Source: Pseudomonas sp. Teo4 (GTDB lineage Bacteria; Pseudomonadota; Gammaproteobacteria; Pseudomonadales; Pseudomonadaceae). From it: 64,000 nucleotides of DNA. Numbering within the stretch: position 1 is the first letter of the stretch; each line of letters starts with the position of its first letter. Location of the stretch: assembly GCF_034387475.1 (NCBI RefSeq), contig NZ_JAXCIL010000002.1:558001-622000 (forward strand). The letters are read 5' to 3'. The notes beneath the pieces were generated by a model. The model was not told the DNA's origin. It searched no databases and saw only the letters and a program-made list of their open reading frames with translations. The position numbers and the translations under genes were made by a program. Shown here in pieces: positions 36,272-47,259 of the stretch.

Positions 36272-38215
36272 ATGTTCGGCTACCTCAACCGCAAGCTCGG
36301 CAACATCAGCGTCGCCGCGAAGCTAGCTCTGGGCTTTGCCGTGGTACTGCTGCTTACCTTGATCACCACGGTCAGCGGCTGGCGCGCCCTGGACGGTGCC
36401 ATCAACCGCTCGGAACAGCTCAGTGAAATCAGCCTGATCAATGACCTGATCAAAGACTTGCGCGCCGAGCGCATCACCTTTCGCGTGCTCAGTGACGACA
36501 CCAGCAAGACACGCATCGCCCAGATCCTCGAGCAACTCGAAAGCCTGCTGACCACCCTGCATCAGCGCAGTGGCGTGGATGCCTCACGCCAGATGCTTGC
36601 GCAGAAGCTGCAACTGCTGCAGCGATTGCGCGAGGACTTCGCCACCCTGCAACGCACTGTCGACAGCCGCCATACGCTGCGCGAGGCCATGGCCGTACAG
36701 GAGCAGAAGCTCAGCGAGGTGATCGACGAGCTACAGACCCAGGCCTTGCTGAAAATGCCTGCCGACAGCCAGCAAGGGGGCGTGCTGGGCCTCATGGACA
36801 CGCTTAGCCGTCATATCGACGGCGCCAACCAACAGAGCCAGATGCCGGCCTACACCTTCTCGCCGCTGACAGACTTCGCCAAGGTCGGCGATACCGCACT
36901 GGATGCAGCCGACAAAGTCCTCGCACAGCTGCTCGACGGCCTTGCTCCGCTGGGGCTGTCACGTGCGCTGAAGGAGCAGCCCGGCATCGAACTGGCCAGG
37001 TACCGGGCCAGCCTGGACCAGTACCGCCGTGCCGCCCTGACAGCCGAGCAAATACAGCAGCGCATGGAAACAATGGGCGACGAGCTTGGTGCCACCAGCC
37101 TGGAATTGAGCCAACGAAAGATCGAGCAACGCGACAATGAGGCCCTGGCGGCGCGTTCGCTGCTCACCAGCGTGGCCGTGCTGGCCTTGGTGGTGGGCAT
37201 CGTGGCGGGCTGGCTTATTACCCTGCAAATCACCCAGCCTCTGCGCCAGACGCTGGCCGTGGCCGCACGTATCGCCCGTGGCGACCTCAGCCAACTGGAA
37301 CCGGTGCAGCGACGTGACGAGATGGGCCAGCTGCAGACGAGCATGCGTGAAATGACCGTCAGCCTGCGCGAGTTGATAGGCGGTATCGACCAGGGCGTCG
37401 GGCGCCTGTCCCAGGCCGCGACGCAACTGTCCGTCAGCAGCGAAGACACCAAGCAACGGATCAACCAGCTGCGCGAAGAAACCGACCAGGTCGCCACGGC
37501 CATGAACCAGATGAGCGCGACCGTGCAGGAAGTGGCACAAAATGCCGAACAGGCGTCACTGGCAGCGACCGATGCCGACCAGCAGGCACAACAGGGTGAT
37601 CAGGTCGTGGCCGAGGCCATCAGCCGAATTGAGCAACTGGCCGGGCAGATGGACCATTGCCTGACGGCGATGCAGCACCTTGCAGGAGAAAGCGAGCGGA
37701 TTGGCAGCATTCTCGATGTGATCAAGTCGGTGTCCGAGCAGACCAATCTGCTGGCGCTGAACGCCGCCATCGAGGCCGCCCGCGCCGGTGAAGCCGGGCG
37801 CGGCTTTGCCGTGGTTGCCGACGAAGTGCGGGGGTTGGCACAGCGCACCCAGCAGTCGACCGAAGAAATCGAGCAGTTGATCGAAAACCTGCACAGCGGA
37901 ACCGACGAAGTCACCAACCTGCTCGACAGCAGCAAGCGCCTGACCGAGCAGAGTGTCGAACTAAGCCGCAAGGCCGGATATGCCTTGAGCCAGATCACCG
38001 ATACCGTTTCCACGATCCAGGGCATGAACCAGCAGATCGCCACGGCCAGCGAGGAGCAGAGCGTGGTGGCCGAACAGATCAACCGGAGCGTGATCAATGT
38101 GCGTGATGCGTCGGACCAGACCAGTACGGCCAGTGAGCAGACGGCGCAGTCCAGTGGTGAGCTGGAGCAGTTGGGGCAGCAGCTGAGGGGGATGGTGGGA
38201 CGGTTCAGTCTCTAG
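36272..38215 (+). CDS. Methyl-accepting chemotaxis protein with helical sensor (tandem paralogue)
   Basis: A 647-residue chemoreceptor with the same plan as its upstream neighbour. The N-terminus is near-identical in pattern ([19 protein letters not shown]). Transmembrane helices are at about 17-36 and 296-317, with a periplasmic helical domain of about 258 residues between, then HAMP and the conserved hairpin [20 protein letters not shown]. The periplasmic sequences differ strongly ([17 protein letters not shown] compared with [17 protein letters not shown]), so a different ligand is expected. The start is ATG 36272 with CGGAGA upstream; the longer open frame upstream lacks similarity. Ligand unknown. 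Confidence 0.88.
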   Translation: MFGYLNRKLGNISVAAKLALGFAVVLLLTLITTVSGWRALDGAINRSEQLSEISLINDLIKDLRAERITFRVLSDDTSKTRIAQILEQLESLLTTLHQRSGVDASRQMLAQKLQLLQRLREDFATLQRTVDSRHTLREAMAVQEQKLSEVIDELQTQALLKMPADSQQGGVLGLMDTLSRHIDGANQQSQMPAYTFSPLTDFAKVGDTALDAADKVLAQLLDGLAPLGLSRALKEQPGIELARYRASLDQYRRAALTAEQIQQRMETMGDELGATSLELSQRKIEQRDNEALAARSLLTSVAVLALVVGIVAGWLITLQITQPLRQTLAVAARIARGDLSQLEPVQRRDEMGQLQTSMREMTVSLRELIGGIDQGVGRLSQAATQLSVSSEDTKQRINQLREETDQVATAMNQMSATVQEVAQNAEQASLAATDADQQAQQGDQVVAEAISRIEQLAGQMDHCLTAMQHLAGESERIGSILDVIKSVSEQTNLLALNAAIEAARAGEAGRGFAVVADEVRGLAQRTQQSTEEIEQLIENLHSGTDEVTNLLDSSKRLTEQSVELSRKAGYALSQITDTVSTIQGMNQQIATASEEQSVVAEQINRSVINVRDASDQTSTASEQTAQSSGELEQLGQQLRGMVGRFSL

Positions 38216-38223
38216 CATCGCGT

Positions 38224-38319
38224 CGCCCTTTTCGCGGGTAAACCCGCTCCCACAGGTACGCCACTGCTCTCAAGCACGGTGGGCTCCCTGTGGGAGCGGG
38301 TTTACCCGCGAAAAGGGCT
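38224..38319. repeat. REP pair (type A) between convergent genes
   Basis: TTTTCGCGGGTAAACCCGCTCC is centred near 38239 and its inverse GGAGCGGGTTTACCCGCG at about 38293-38310. The pair fills the whole gap between the second chemoreceptor and the convergent ABC transporter operon and is the likely transcript end for both. Confidence 0.92.
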
Positions 38320-38326
38320 AACGCGG

Positions 38327-39061
38327 TTACAGCACCTGGCGCAGGAACGCCTGGGCACGCGGGTCCTTCGGCGATGCGAAGAACTCAGCGGGCGACGAAT
38401 CTTCCAGCAGCTTGCCGTGATCGAAGAACAACACACGGTCCGCCACTTCCCGGGCAAAGCCCATTTCGTGGGTCACGCAGACCATGGTCATGCCTTCCTG
38501 GGCCAGGGTCTTCATGACATCGAGCACTTCACCGACCATTTCCGGGTCGAGCGCCGAAGTGGGCTCATCGAACAGCATCACCTTCGGTTCCATGGCCAAT
38601 GCCCGGGCAATCGCCACGCGCTGCTGCTGGCCGCCGGATAGACGCGACGGGTACTCGTTGGCCTTCTGCGAAATGCCAACCTTTTCCAACAATGCCCGGG
38701 CCTTGGCCTCGCGCTCGGCCTTGCCACGCTTGCGCACGACTTTCTGTGCCAGGCACAGGTTCTCCAGCACGGTCATGTGCGGGAACAGGTTGAAATGCTG
38801 GAACACCATGCCAACTTCGCGGCGGTAGGCGTTGATATCGGTCTTCGGGTCGTCCAGCTGCAGACCATCGATGGCCACATGGCCTTCATCGAAGTGCTCC
38901 AGGCCATTGAGGCAGCGCAGGAACGTCGACTTACCCGAACCCGACGGGCCAAGCACCACCACCACTTCGCCCTTGGCTACGCGCGTGGTCACCTTGTCCA
39001 CCGCGCGCACCACTTGGCCACGGGTGTCGAAGACTTTCAACAGGTCACGGACTTCAATCAC
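38327..39061 (-). CDS. Polar amino acid ABC transporter, ATP-binding protein
   Basis: A 244-residue ABC ATPase of the GlnQ/HisP type. Walker A is GPSGSGKST, the signature is [15 protein letters not shown], and Walker B is [15 protein letters not shown], followed by the [15 protein letters not shown] switch. The start chosen is GTG 39061 ([15 protein letters not shown]), which overlaps the permease stop. GGAGG sits about 10 bases upstream. TTG codons further upstream (39070, 39082) are less likely. It is the last gene of SBP-permease-ATPase. The substrate is probably an acidic or amide amino acid, not resolvable here. Confidence 0.92.
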   Translation of the reverse strand: MIEVRDLLKVFDTRGQVVRAVDKVTTRVAKGEVVVVLGPSGSGKSTFLRCLNGLEHFDEGHVAIDGLQLDDPKTDINAYRREVGMVFQHFNLFPHMTVLENLCLAQKVVRKRGKAEREAKARALLEKVGISQKANEYPSRLSGGQQQRVAIARALAMEPKVMLFDEPTSALDPEMVGEVLDVMKTLAQEGMTMVCVTHEMGFAREVADRVLFFDHGKLLEDSSPAEFFASPKDPRAQAFLRQVL

Positions 39062-40016
39062 TTTGCGCAAGCCTCCGCTCAAGCCGGCTGGCCATGTGCG
39101 ACAGCGGCAGGTTGATCAGCAGGTACAGGCCTGCCACGCAGAACCAGATCTCGAAAGTCGAGAACGAGGTGGTAATGGCCTCGCGGCCGCTCTTGGTCAG
39201 TTCGGTGATCGCGATCACCGATACCAGCGAGGTGTCCTTGACCAGGCTGATGAACTGCCCGGCCAACGGTGGCAGCACACGCTTGAACGCCTGCGGCAGA
39301 ATCACATGGCGCATCGACTGGCCAGCATTAAGGCCCAGCGAGCGGGCTGCTTCGTTCTGACCCTTGGCGATCGACTGTACGCCGGCACGGACGATTTCGG
39401 CGACGTAGGCCCCCGTGAACAGCGCCAGCGCAGCAACCCCGGCAAATTCACGGGACAGGTTGAGTACGGTGCCGATGAAGAAGTAGAAGATGAAGATCTG
39501 CACCAGCAACGGCGTACCGCGCACCAGTTCGACGTAGACGGTCGACAGGTCGCGCAGGGTCGGGTTATTGGAAAGCCGGCACAGCCCGGCAAACAGGCCA
39601 ATGACCAGGCCCATAGCCCCGGAAACCACCGAAATCCACAGTGTGGTCCACAAGCCCCAAGCCAGCGGACCGGCTGCCCAGTGACGGGTTACACCAATCT
39701 GGTCGCCTTCGGAGACATCGTCACCGCGGCTCAGTTGCAGGCTGTCCTTGGCCACGTCGAGCACTTGCTCGTCGCCGTTTTCGTCCTTGAGCGTGACACG
39801 CGCGGTGTCACCGGAAACGACGATGTCCTGAACCGTGCCGTAACCGGCTGCGCGCTGGGCTTCCTCGGCCTGGTAGGCGAAGTATTGCGGCACGCGGTTC
39901 CAGCGCCACTCGTAGGAAATCATCGAGGTGGCCAGGTACAGGCTGAACGCCAGGCCCACCAGGACCAGCGCGGTCAGCGCATGCCAGGGCCACTGGGGTT
40001 TCTTGTGTTTGATCAC
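39054..40016 (-). CDS. Polar amino acid ABC transporter permease with extra periplasmic segment
   Basis: A 320-residue HisM/GlnP-type permease. The C-terminal 220 residues are the usual core, with [20 protein letters not shown] and the EAA loop [30 protein letters not shown] that docks the ATPase. The N-terminal part is unusual. After a first transmembrane helix (about 13-33) comes a segment of about 90 residues (YAYQAEE-type, acidic, with [19 protein letters not shown]) before the core, so the protein is about 80-100 residues longer than typical. It starts at GTG 40016 with GGAAG upstream. A single permease gene implies a homodimer. Confidence 0.9.
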   Translation of the reverse strand: MIKHKKPQWPWHALTALVLVGLAFSLYLATSMISYEWRWNRVPQYFAYQAEEAQRAAGYGTVQDIVVSGDTARVTLKDENGDEQVLDVAKDSLQLSRGDDVSEGDQIGVTRHWAAGPLAWGLWTTLWISVVSGAMGLVIGLFAGLCRLSNNPTLRDLSTVYVELVRGTPLLVQIFIFYFFIGTVLNLSREFAGVAALALFTGAYVAEIVRAGVQSIAKGQNEAARSLGLNAGQSMRHVILPQAFKRVLPPLAGQFISLVKDTSLVSVIAITELTKSGREAITTSFSTFEIWFCVAGLYLLINLPLSHMASRLERRLAQSD

Positions 40017-40094
40017 GTGGGTACTTCCGTAAATGCGAACGCGCAGGGTTTACCTGCGCGTCGGGGGTCAAAGCCTGGGCTTGTGGCCTGGGCC

Positions 40095-40895
40095 TTATTC
40101 CATTTCCTTCAGCCAGTCCTTGTTCTTGAACCACTTGTCGTGAATACGATCGTAGGTCCCGTCATGCTTGATCTGGTGCAGGAAGTTGTTGATGAAGTTG
40201 ATGCTGTCGTAGTCGCCTTTCTTCAGGCCGAAGGCCAGCGGCTCGTAGGTGAAGGGTTCTTCGAGGAACAGCAGCTTGCCAGCGCCAGCCTTCTCTACCG
40301 CCACGACGTTGTACGGCGCGTCATAGACGAAGGCATCGGCTTTGCCGTTGACCACATCCATCACCGCTTCCTGCTCGTTGTCGTAGCCGTGGTACTTGGC
40401 CTTGGCGATCAGCTTCTTGGAAACCATTTCGCCAGTGGTGCCGAGCTTGGAGGTGATGCGGTACTTCTCGTTGTTCAGGTCCTTGTACGACTTGATTTCG
40501 CCCGCCAGCTCCTTGCGGATCAGCAGGGTCTGGCCAACGACGATGAAGGGTTCGCTGAAGTTCAGGCGCAGGTTGCGCTCCTGGGTCAGGGTCATGCCGC
40601 TGCCGATCATGTCGAACTTGTCGGTCAGCAGGGCCGGGATGATCCCGTCATAGGCGGTGGAGACGGTCTCCAGCTTGACGCCCATGGACTTGGCCATGGC
40701 TTTGAGGATATCGACTTCAAAACCAATGATTTCGCCGCGCTTGTTGGTCATCTGGAACGGCATGTAGGTCGGGTCCATGCCCACACGCAGGGTGCCGCGC
40801 TTGACCGCGTCGTCGATGGCGCCAGCCTGGGCCGCCGTCACGGCGACCAGGGCGGTTACACCGACCAGCAGTCGCGAGAGGTATTTCTTGATCAT
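40095..40895 (-). CDS. Polar amino acid ABC transporter, periplasmic substrate-binding protein
   Basis: A 266-residue family 3 solute-binding protein. The signal peptide is about 1-24 (IKKYLSRLLVGVTALVAVTAAQA), cleaved before GAIDDAVKRG. Ligand-site motifs are TLRVGMDPTYMPFQM, GFEVDILKAMAKSMG, DMIGSGMTLTQERNLRLNFSEPF and ITSKLGTTGEM. It starts at ATG 40895. It is first in its operon. The 200-bp upstream spacer holds a REP pair but no recognised promoter. Specificity is uncertain within polar amino acids. Confidence 0.92.
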   Translation of the reverse strand: MIKKYLSRLLVGVTALVAVTAAQAGAIDDAVKRGTLRVGMDPTYMPFQMTNKRGEIIGFEVDILKAMAKSMGVKLETVSTAYDGIIPALLTDKFDMIGSGMTLTQERNLRLNFSEPFIVVGQTLLIRKELAGEIKSYKDLNNEKYRITSKLGTTGEMVSKKLIAKAKYHGYDNEQEAVMDVVNGKADAFVYDAPYNVVAVEKAGAGKLLFLEEPFTYEPLAFGLKKGDYDSINFINNFLHQIKHDGTYDRIHDKWFKNKDWLKEME

Positions 40896-41050
40896 CACCA
40901 GGTCCCCTAGCAAGAAAATAAGCAAATCTTATTGTTGGCACGGCCGTACTGGCCAATGAGGAATATCGGAGAAGGATGCTAACGCATGGCGGCCCTGGGA
41001 CCTAGAGCCGGGGGGGACTTTGTTGGCCAAAATCGAGGGGACTGCAAAAA

Positions 41051-41121
41051 GCTTCGCGGGTAAACCCGCTCCCACAGGGTTCTTGTTTCCCTGTGGGAGC
41101 GGGTTTACCCGCGAATGGGCC
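41051..41121. repeat. REP pair (type A) downstream of opgH
   Basis: TTCGCGGGTAAACCCGCTCC is at about 41053-41072 and its inverse GGAGCGGGTTTACCCGCGAA at about 41096-41115, immediately beyond the opgH stop codon at 41124. Confidence 0.92.
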
Positions 41122-41123
41122 TA

Positions 41124-43697
41124 TCAGGCGCCGACGAGGGTCGGCTGACCTTCATGCTCCGGATGCAGCGGCAACAGCGGCGAATGCGGGTCGTTCTTGA
41201 TCGAAGCACGCCACACATCGATCCACGCCGCATGGTGCCCGGCCCACACCTGCTCATGCAGGCGCGACAAGGCAACCGGGTCGCTCAGCAGTGCCAGGCG
41301 GGTGTTGAGGTCCAGCCCGCTCGGGCCCACTTCCAGCGCTTTAGCTACACGTTCGACGCGCAGAGCCTCGATCGGCGCGGCCTGACCATGACGAGCAGTG
41401 GCCATGGCGCAGGCCAATGCGTTCTGCCGCGGGTCGACCACGGCACGCACGAAGCCGTCGTGCAGGGCGTGCCAGCGGTTCTCGTGGGTGTACTGGTCGG
41501 TCGCCAGCAGCTCCTGCGGCGTCGCGTACTCCTCGGGGATGAGGAACAGCTTCTCGTCCTTGGCCGCCAGGCCCAGGCGCGTACGGCTGGAAATCACCGA
41601 CACCGGAATCGACAGCACCAGAGAGCCGACGATCGGCGCCAGCCACCACAGGAAGCTCGGGTTCAGCCACGCCACCAGAGCGGCCCAGGCGATGCCCAGC
41701 AGGGTCTGCGGGCCGTGACGGCGCGCAGCTTCGCTCCATGGCGTGGAGTCGTCGTCACGCTGCGGCGAGTTCCAGGTCGCAGCCCAGCCGAGGAACGCAG
41801 CCAGCACGAAGCGGGTGTGGAAGATCATTCGCACCGGTGCCAGCAACATGGAGAACAGCATCTCCATCAGCATCGACAAGGTGACCTTGATGCGACCGCC
41901 GTACTCGGTGGCGCCCTTGGCCCAGATCAGGATGACGCTGAGCAGCTTCGGCAGGAACAGCAGCACGATGGTAGTGGAGAACAGCGCGACGGCCTTCTCC
42001 GGGTGCCACTGCGGCCACAGCGGGTAGAGCTGGTACGGCTCGATGAAGTACTGCGGCTCCATCAGCGTGTTGGTGGCCAGCAGCGCGGTCGACAGCACCA
42101 GGAACAGGAACCACAGCGGTGCCGACAGGTAAGACATCACGCCGGTGAGGAACACCGCACGGTGCACCGGGTGCATGCCCTTGACCAGGAACAGGCGGAA
42201 GTTCATCAGGTTGCCGTGGCACCAGCGACGGTCACGCTTGAGCTCGTCGAGCAGGTTCGGCGGCAGTTCTTCGTAGCTGCCCGGCAGGTCATAGGCGATC
42301 CACACGCCCCAACCGGCACGGCGCATCAGCGCGGCTTCGACGAAGTCGTGGGACAGGATTGCACCGGCAAAGGCGCCCTTGCCCGGCAACGGCGCCAAGG
42401 CGCAGTGCTCGATGAACGGCTTCATGCGGATGATCGCGTTGTGGCCCCAGTAGTGCGACTCGCCCAGCTGCCAGAAGTGCAGGCCGGCGGTGAACAGCGG
42501 CCCGTACACACGGGTGGCGAACTGCTGCAGGCGCGCATACAGGGTGTCCATGCCCGAGGCTTTCGGCCCGGTCTGGATGATGCCGGCGTCCGGGTTGGCC
42601 TCCATCAGGCGCACCAGGCTGCTCAGGCACTCGCCGCTCATGACGCTGTCGGCGTCGAGCACGACCATGTACTTGTAATCGCCACCCCAGCGACGGCAGA
42701 AGTCGTCGAGGTTGCCGCTCTTGCGTTTCACCCGACGGCGGCGACGGCGGTAGAAGATGCGGCCGAAACCTTTGGTTTCGCGGCATACATCCAACCAGGC
42801 CTGCTGCTCGGCGACGGCAATGTCGGTGTCGTTGGTGTCGCTGAGCACGAAGAAGTCGAAACGGTCGAGGTTGCCGCTGGCGGCCACCGACTCGAAGGTG
42901 GCGCGCAAGCCGGCGAACACCCGTGGCACGTCTTCGTTGCAGATCGGCATCACCAGCGCGGTGCGCGCTTCGGGGGCAATCGGCTCATTGCCAGCGCTGC
43001 TGCCCGAAATCTTGTACTTGTCACGCCCGGTGAGCAGTTCGAGGAAGCCCATCAGGGCGGTCCAGAAACCTGCCGAAACCCAGCAGAACAGGATGCCGAA
43101 CAGGATCAGGATCGACGTCTGCAGTGCATAGGGCCAGACCTGCACCACGGTGTCCCAGAGCGGTTGGTTGACCACTTCGTCGAAATCGACGAACGACCAG
43201 CCCTGATAAGGCAGGATGCCCTTCATGTACCAGCCGGCGACGATGGTCTGGCCGATCATCAAGGCAAGCAGGATGTAGCGGCGAATCGAACCGACCGTGC
43301 GCCAGCGCGCTGGCGGCAGCTCACGCTTGGGCGGCTGCGGCGCGTTGGTGCGGCCGGTCATGCGCCGCCACATGCGAATCAGTACGTTGGTGCGCCAGGG
43401 TTCGGGCACGACCTTGGTGCGCTTGATCGGCGGAGCGATCTTCAGGCACAGCCGACCACTGCCGTCGACGCCGAGCATTTCGGCGTCCTCCAGCTCGGCG
43501 GCGCTGCCCACGGTCAGGCGCGGGCCTACCGAGGCCTGGACGGCCTCGGCAGAGTCGGCGGCCGGATTGGCCGCCAGACGTTGGTGCAGCTCACTGAACG
43601 ATGAGCAGCTGGCGAGTTCCGCACGCTGCTCGTCGCTCAGTGGTAGGTGGGCCAGGTATTCGCCAAGCGATTCCGGCCTTGCGCTTGAGTTACTCAT
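41124..43697 (-). CDS. opgH: Glucans biosynthesis glucosyltransferase OpgH
   Basis: An 857-residue inner-membrane family 2 glycosyltransferase that makes the beta-1,2-linked backbone of osmoregulated periplasmic glucans from UDP-glucose. The cytoplasmic catalytic domain is about 240-520 with Asp motifs ([11 protein letters not shown]), [17 protein letters not shown] and the [11 protein letters not shown] (RxxRW) motif. Several membrane helices lie on both sides (about 145-200 and 525-690). It starts at ATG 43697, overlapping the opgG stop by 8 bp. E. coli OpgH also slows division when UDP-glucose is high; whether this applies here is not known. Confidence 0.95.
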   Translation of the reverse strand: MSNSSARPESLGEYLAHLPLSDEQRAELASCSSFSELHQRLAANPAADSAEAVQASVGPRLTVGSAAELEDAEMLGVDGSGRLCLKIAPPIKRTKVVPEPWRTNVLIRMWRRMTGRTNAPQPPKRELPPARWRTVGSIRRYILLALMIGQTIVAGWYMKGILPYQGWSFVDFDEVVNQPLWDTVVQVWPYALQTSILILFGILFCWVSAGFWTALMGFLELLTGRDKYKISGSSAGNEPIAPEARTALVMPICNEDVPRVFAGLRATFESVAASGNLDRFDFFVLSDTNDTDIAVAEQQAWLDVCRETKGFGRIFYRRRRRRVKRKSGNLDDFCRRWGGDYKYMVVLDADSVMSGECLSSLVRLMEANPDAGIIQTGPKASGMDTLYARLQQFATRVYGPLFTAGLHFWQLGESHYWGHNAIIRMKPFIEHCALAPLPGKGAFAGAILSHDFVEAALMRRAGWGVWIAYDLPGSYEELPPNLLDELKRDRRWCHGNLMNFRLFLVKGMHPVHRAVFLTGVMSYLSAPLWFLFLVLSTALLATNTLMEPQYFIEPYQLYPLWPQWHPEKAVALFSTTIVLLFLPKLLSVILIWAKGATEYGGRIKVTLSMLMEMLFSMLLAPVRMIFHTRFVLAAFLGWAATWNSPQRDDDSTPWSEAARRHGPQTLLGIAWAALVAWLNPSFLWWLAPIVGSLVLSIPVSVISSRTRLGLAAKDEKLFLIPEEYATPQELLATDQYTHENRWHALHDGFVRAVVDPRQNALACAMATARHGQAAPIEALRVERVAKALEVGPSGLDLNTRLALLSDPVALSRLHEQVWAGHHAAWIDVWRASIKNDPHSPLLPLHPEHEGQPTLVGA

Positions 43698-45420
43698 CGG
43701 CAGGCAACTGATAGCTCCAGGTCTCGGTCAGCACTTTTTCGGTGGTGGCCGGGGTCCCGTTGGTGGACGCCGCATCGGCGGCAGGTTGTTCGGCCTTGGC
43801 AGATTGTTCGGCCTTGGCGGCCTTCTCAGCTTTGGCATGCTTGGCGGCAGCCTTGTCCTGCTTGGCATCCTTGGCCGGCTCGACCGGAACGTCGCGTACC
43901 AATGCCGCGCGCATTTCGGTGGATTTGTTGGCTTCCTTGATCTTCAAGCGCAGGGTCAGGCGCCAGCCCTTGGTTTCTGGGTTGTAACGCAGGTTGTTCT
44001 CGACCACCTCGGCGTTGTCGCCGACGCTGATCTGGCTGCGCACCGCGGTGTCTTCCGGCAAGCTGGCCAGCGCCGGGCCGGCGAAATCGACCAGGAAGGC
44101 CACGCTGCCGTCAGGCTGACGGATCAGGTTGGACTGTTTGACATCGCCAGTGGAGCGCAGGGTCTGCTTGACCCAGCCCAGATCCGGGGCCTGGAACTTG
44201 GCCTCGTCGATGGTCCAGTGCAGGCGGTAGTCGTACTCGAACGGCTTACCTGGTTCAGGCAGCTTCTCCGGGCTCCAGAAGGCCACGATATTGTCGTTGG
44301 TCTCGTCGGCAGTCGGGATCTCGACCAGATCGACGGTACCCTTGCCCCAATCACCCTTAGGCTCGATCCAGGCGCTCGGGCGCTTCTGGTAGTTGTCGTC
44401 GAGGTCTTCATAGTCGCTGAACGCGCGCTGACGCTGCATCAGGCCGAAACCACGCGGGTTCTCGATGCTGAAGTTGCTTACGGCCAGGTGTTTCGGGTTA
44501 TTCAGCGGACGCCACAGCCACTCGCCGTTGCCGGCTTGAATTGCCAGGCCTTCGGAGTCATGCAGGGCCGGACGGTAGTTCAGGACCTTCGATGGCTGGT
44601 TCGGGCCGAACAGGAACATGCTGGTCAGCGGGGCGATGCCCAGGCGGCTGACCTGGTCACGCAGGAATACGCGCGACTTGACGTCGACGATGGTGTCGCT
44701 GCCCGGACGCAGGGTCAGTTTGTAAGCGCCGGTGGAGCGCGGCGAGTCAAGCAGGGCGTAGATCACCAGGTGCTTGTCGGCAGGCTTGGGCTTCTCGACC
44801 CAGAACTCGGTGAAGCGCGGGAACTCTTCGCCCGACGGCAGCGCGGTGTCGATGGCCAGGCCACGGGCCGACAGGCCATACACGTGGCCCTTGCCGACGA
44901 CGCGGAAGTAGCTGGCGCCAAGCAGGGTCATGATCTCGTCCTGCTTGTCGGCCTTGTTGATCGGGTAAAGCACGCGGAAACCGGCGTAACCCAGGTTCTT
45001 GGTGGTTTCCGGGTCGTGCGGGACGTCACCGAACTCGAAGCGGTTCGGGTCGTACTTGATTTCCTCGACCTTGCTGGCGGTGACTTCGTTGATTTTCACC
45101 GGCGTGTCGAAGTGCATGCCCTGGTGGTAGAAGGACAGCTTGAAGGGGGTCTTGTCCTTGGCCCACTCCGCTTTCTCCTGCAGGAAGCGAATCTTCTGGT
45201 AGTCGGCGAACTTCATGTCGCGGAATACGGCAGGCAGATTGCTTTTCGGTGCTTCGTACTTCTGGCCGGCCAGATCCTTTGCCTTGGCTGCAACGTCGTC
45301 AAGATTGAACGCCCACAGCTGGCCCGCGCTCATCAGGCCAACCAGTGCCACACTGGCCATCAGGGCCTTGCGCAGCCGATTGCCGGGGATTCTTGATGCA
45401 TTATGGGGACTAACAATCAC
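43690..45420 (-). CDS. opgG: Glucans biosynthesis protein OpgG
   Basis: A 576-residue periplasmic protein needed for branching or length control of periplasmic glucans. The signal peptide ends near [10 protein letters not shown], followed by [15 protein letters not shown]. The MdoG beta-sandwich domain contains [33 protein letters not shown] and [24 protein letters not shown] Lys/Ala-rich low-complexity segment ([17 protein letters not shown]) lies near the C-terminus. The start is GTG 45420 ([12 protein letters not shown]) with GAGGG seven bases upstream, not the longer open frame. It is the first gene of opgG-opgH. Confidence 0.94.
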   Translation of the reverse strand: MIVSPHNASRIPGNRLRKALMASVALVGLMSAGQLWAFNLDDVAAKAKDLAGQKYEAPKSNLPAVFRDMKFADYQKIRFLQEKAEWAKDKTPFKLSFYHQGMHFDTPVKINEVTASKVEEIKYDPNRFEFGDVPHDPETTKNLGYAGFRVLYPINKADKQDEIMTLLGASYFRVVGKGHVYGLSARGLAIDTALPSGEEFPRFTEFWVEKPKPADKHLVIYALLDSPRSTGAYKLTLRPGSDTIVDVKSRVFLRDQVSRLGIAPLTSMFLFGPNQPSKVLNYRPALHDSEGLAIQAGNGEWLWRPLNNPKHLAVSNFSIENPRGFGLMQRQRAFSDYEDLDDNYQKRPSAWIEPKGDWGKGTVDLVEIPTADETNDNIVAFWSPEKLPEPGKPFEYDYRLHWTIDEAKFQAPDLGWVKQTLRSTGDVKQSNLIRQPDGSVAFLVDFAGPALASLPEDTAVRSQISVGDNAEVVENNLRYNPETKGWRLTLRLKIKEANKSTEMRAALVRDVPVEPAKDAKQDKAAAKHAKAEKAAKAEQSAKAEQPAADAASTNGTPATTEKVLTETWSYQLPADE

Positions 45421-45645
45421 GAGCAACCCTCGCCGAAAACAGATCATGAAACCAACGGCCAGCGACCAATGCCGGGTTGGCGAGCACTGTTCGGACCCCG
45501 TAAGGGCGTAATGATTCCCCAAACGGATCCAGACAATGCTCGAGTCAGAGTAAAACGAACCTGCGAACGCAGGCCCACGCAGCGCGCGATTATCCAGCAG
45601 GTCGCGTTACAACGCATCAGGCTGGACCAACTATTTATCGTACAA

Positions 45646-45678
45646 AACCCCTTGTTTTCCTACAAACAAGGGGTTTTT
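45646..45678 (-). terminator. Strong hairpin terminator after dtd
   Basis: AACCCCTTGTTT (45646-45657) pairs perfectly over 12 bp with AAACAAGGGGTT (45664-45675). T-rich tails lie on both sides, so it can terminate in both directions. It lies 8 bases after the dtd stop on the minus strand and isolates pip-dtd from opgGH. Confidence 0.88.
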
Positions 45679-45683
45679 CGACC

Positions 45684-46121
45684 TCATATTTGTAACATAA
45701 ATGTTACGGGGCCATCATTGACCAAGTGCACCTGCATGTCCGCGCCGAAGCGACCGCTGGCCACATCACCGTGCTGCCCCTTGGCTTTCTGCAGAAGATA
45801 GTCGAACAGTTCTGCGCCCAAGGCAGGTGAAGCGGCTGTCGAGAAGCTCGGACGCATCCCACTGCGCGTATCGGCGGCCAGAGTGAACTGTGACACCAGC
45901 AGCAGACCGCCACCGACATCCTTGAGTGACAGGTTCATCTTGCCCTGCTCGTCGCTGAACACCCGATAGTTAAGCAGCTTATGCAGCAATTTATCGGCAT
46001 GTTCGCGCGTATCGCCAGGTTCAACGGCCACCAGCACCAGCAAACCCTGGTCGATGGCGCCGACGATCTCCCCTGCAACCTCTACCCTGGCGGCGCGTAC
46101 GCGTTGCAACAACCCTTTCAT
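45684..46121 (-). CDS. dtd: D-aminoacyl-tRNA deacylase
   Basis: A 145-residue DTD that hydrolyses D-amino acids and glycine mischarged onto tRNA. The substrate-chirality motifs are [11 protein letters not shown] (SQFT) and the cis-Gly-Pro motif NDGPVTF near the C-terminus. [25 protein letters not shown] is the family N-terminus. It starts at ATG 46121, overlapping the pip stop (ATGA). It is followed by a strong hairpin terminator. Confidence 0.96.
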   Translation of the reverse strand: MKGLLQRVRAARVEVAGEIVGAIDQGLLVLVAVEPGDTREHADKLLHKLLNYRVFSDEQGKMNLSLKDVGGGLLLVSQFTLAADTRSGMRPSFSTAASPALGAELFDYLLQKAKGQHGDVASGRFGADMQVHLVNDGPVTFMLQI

Positions 46122-47089
46122 GCTTCTTCCAGTGGAAGGTCAAGCAAACGGCGGGCCATCTGGTCGGCGGCACGTACCAAGGCATCGGTAATACCCGGCT
46201 CGGAGGCGGCATGGCCGGCATCGCGAATGACCTTCAGCTCGCTGTTCGGCCAGGCTTGGTGCAACGCCCAGGCGTTCTCCAGAGGGCAGATCACATCATA
46301 GCGGCCATGCACGATCACCGCCGGCAAGTGGGCGATCTTCGGCAAGTCGCGGATCAGCTGATCCGGCTCCAGGAAAGCGTTATTCATGAAGTAGTGGCAT
46401 TCGATGCGGGCGATCGACAAGGCCCGCTGCGGTTCGGAGAAGCGATCGACCACCAGCGGATTCGGACGCAAGGTGGCGGTGCGGCCTTCCCAGGTGGACC
46501 ACGCCTTGGCGGCATGCATCTGGGCGATCTGGTCGTTGCCGGTCAGGCGCTTGTGGAAGGCCTTGACCAGGTCGCCGCGCTCCTCCGGCGGGATTGGCGC
46601 GATGTAGTCCTGCCAGTAATCGGGGAACAGACGGCTGGCACCCTCCTGATAGAACCACTGGATCTCCTGAGGGCGGCAAAGGAAGATGCCGCGCAAAATC
46701 AAGCCATGGACGCGCTCGGGGTGGGTCTGGGCGTAGGCCAGGGCCAGGGTCGAGCCCCATGAGCCACCGAACAGCACCCACTTGTCGATACCAAGGTGCT
46801 GGCGGATTCGCTCCAAGTCCTCGACCAGGTGCCAGGTGGTGTTGTTCTCCAGGCTCGCGTGTGGCGTGGAACGACCGCAGCCACGCTGATCGAAGGTGAT
46901 GATGCGGTACAGGTTCGGGTCGAAGTAGCAGCGGCTCTGGGCATCGCAGCCCGCACCTGGCCCTCCGTGGATGAACACCACCGGCAGACCTTCTGGCGAA
47001 CCGCTCTCGTCGACATACAGCACATGCGGTGCTTCCACGGCCAGATCGTGCCGGGCGTAGGGTTTGATCTGCGGGTACAGGGTCTGCAT
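46118..47089 (-). CDS. pip: Proline iminopeptidase
   Basis: A 323-residue S33 peptidase that releases N-terminal proline from peptides in the cytoplasm. The nucleophile is in [14 protein letters not shown], the oxyanion motif is HGGPGAG, and the catalytic Asp and His are in GRYDVICPL and [24 protein letters not shown] is typical. It starts at ATG 47089 with CGGAG upstream. It is the first gene of pip-dtd and divergent from the NEL effector gene. Confidence 0.95.
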   Translation of the reverse strand: MQTLYPQIKPYARHDLAVEAPHVLYVDESGSPEGLPVVFIHGGPGAGCDAQSRCYFDPNLYRIITFDQRGCGRSTPHASLENNTTWHLVEDLERIRQHLGIDKWVLFGGSWGSTLALAYAQTHPERVHGLILRGIFLCRPQEIQWFYQEGASRLFPDYWQDYIAPIPPEERGDLVKAFHKRLTGNDQIAQMHAAKAWSTWEGRTATLRPNPLVVDRFSEPQRALSIARIECHYFMNNAFLEPDQLIRDLPKIAHLPAVIVHGRYDVICPLENAWALHQAWPNSELKVIRDAGHAASEPGITDALVRAADQMARRLLDLPLEEA

Positions 47090-47210
47090 TACGCACTCCG
47101 TGTGAGGATTTAATCTGCCGTTGGGCATCATAAACCTGAATTGGGCTTTGAGCATGCTCTCGTTCAGCGCAACGGCCACAGCTACGACACATAGTTACCA
47201 CGCCCGGTCC

Positions 47211-47222
47211 CGACAGTTGTCG
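47211..47222. promoter_or_regulatory. Perfect small palindrome in the divergent pip/NEL-gene spacer
   Basis: CGACA-GT-TGTCG is a perfect 12-bp palindrome about 38 bp before the start of the NEL ligase gene. It is the only clear symmetry in the 170-bp divergent spacer and could be an operator. No clear -35/-10 pair could be assigned. Confidence 0.3.
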
Positions 47223-47259
47223 ATAGTACGCGAGTTCTCTCCCAACCAAGGATTCGCGC

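Noticed and set aside
40930..40960. TTGGCACG-like string upstream of the ABC transporter considered as a sigma-54 promoter
   Set aside because: It is on the wrong strand for the operon and lacks a GC at the required 10-base spacing.
41115..43604. Open reading frame of 829 codons on the plus strand over opgH
   Set aside because: It lies wholly antisense to the well-supported opgH. Its product is a low-complexity Arg/His/Gln/Ala sequence with no family motif, as expected from high GC third positions.
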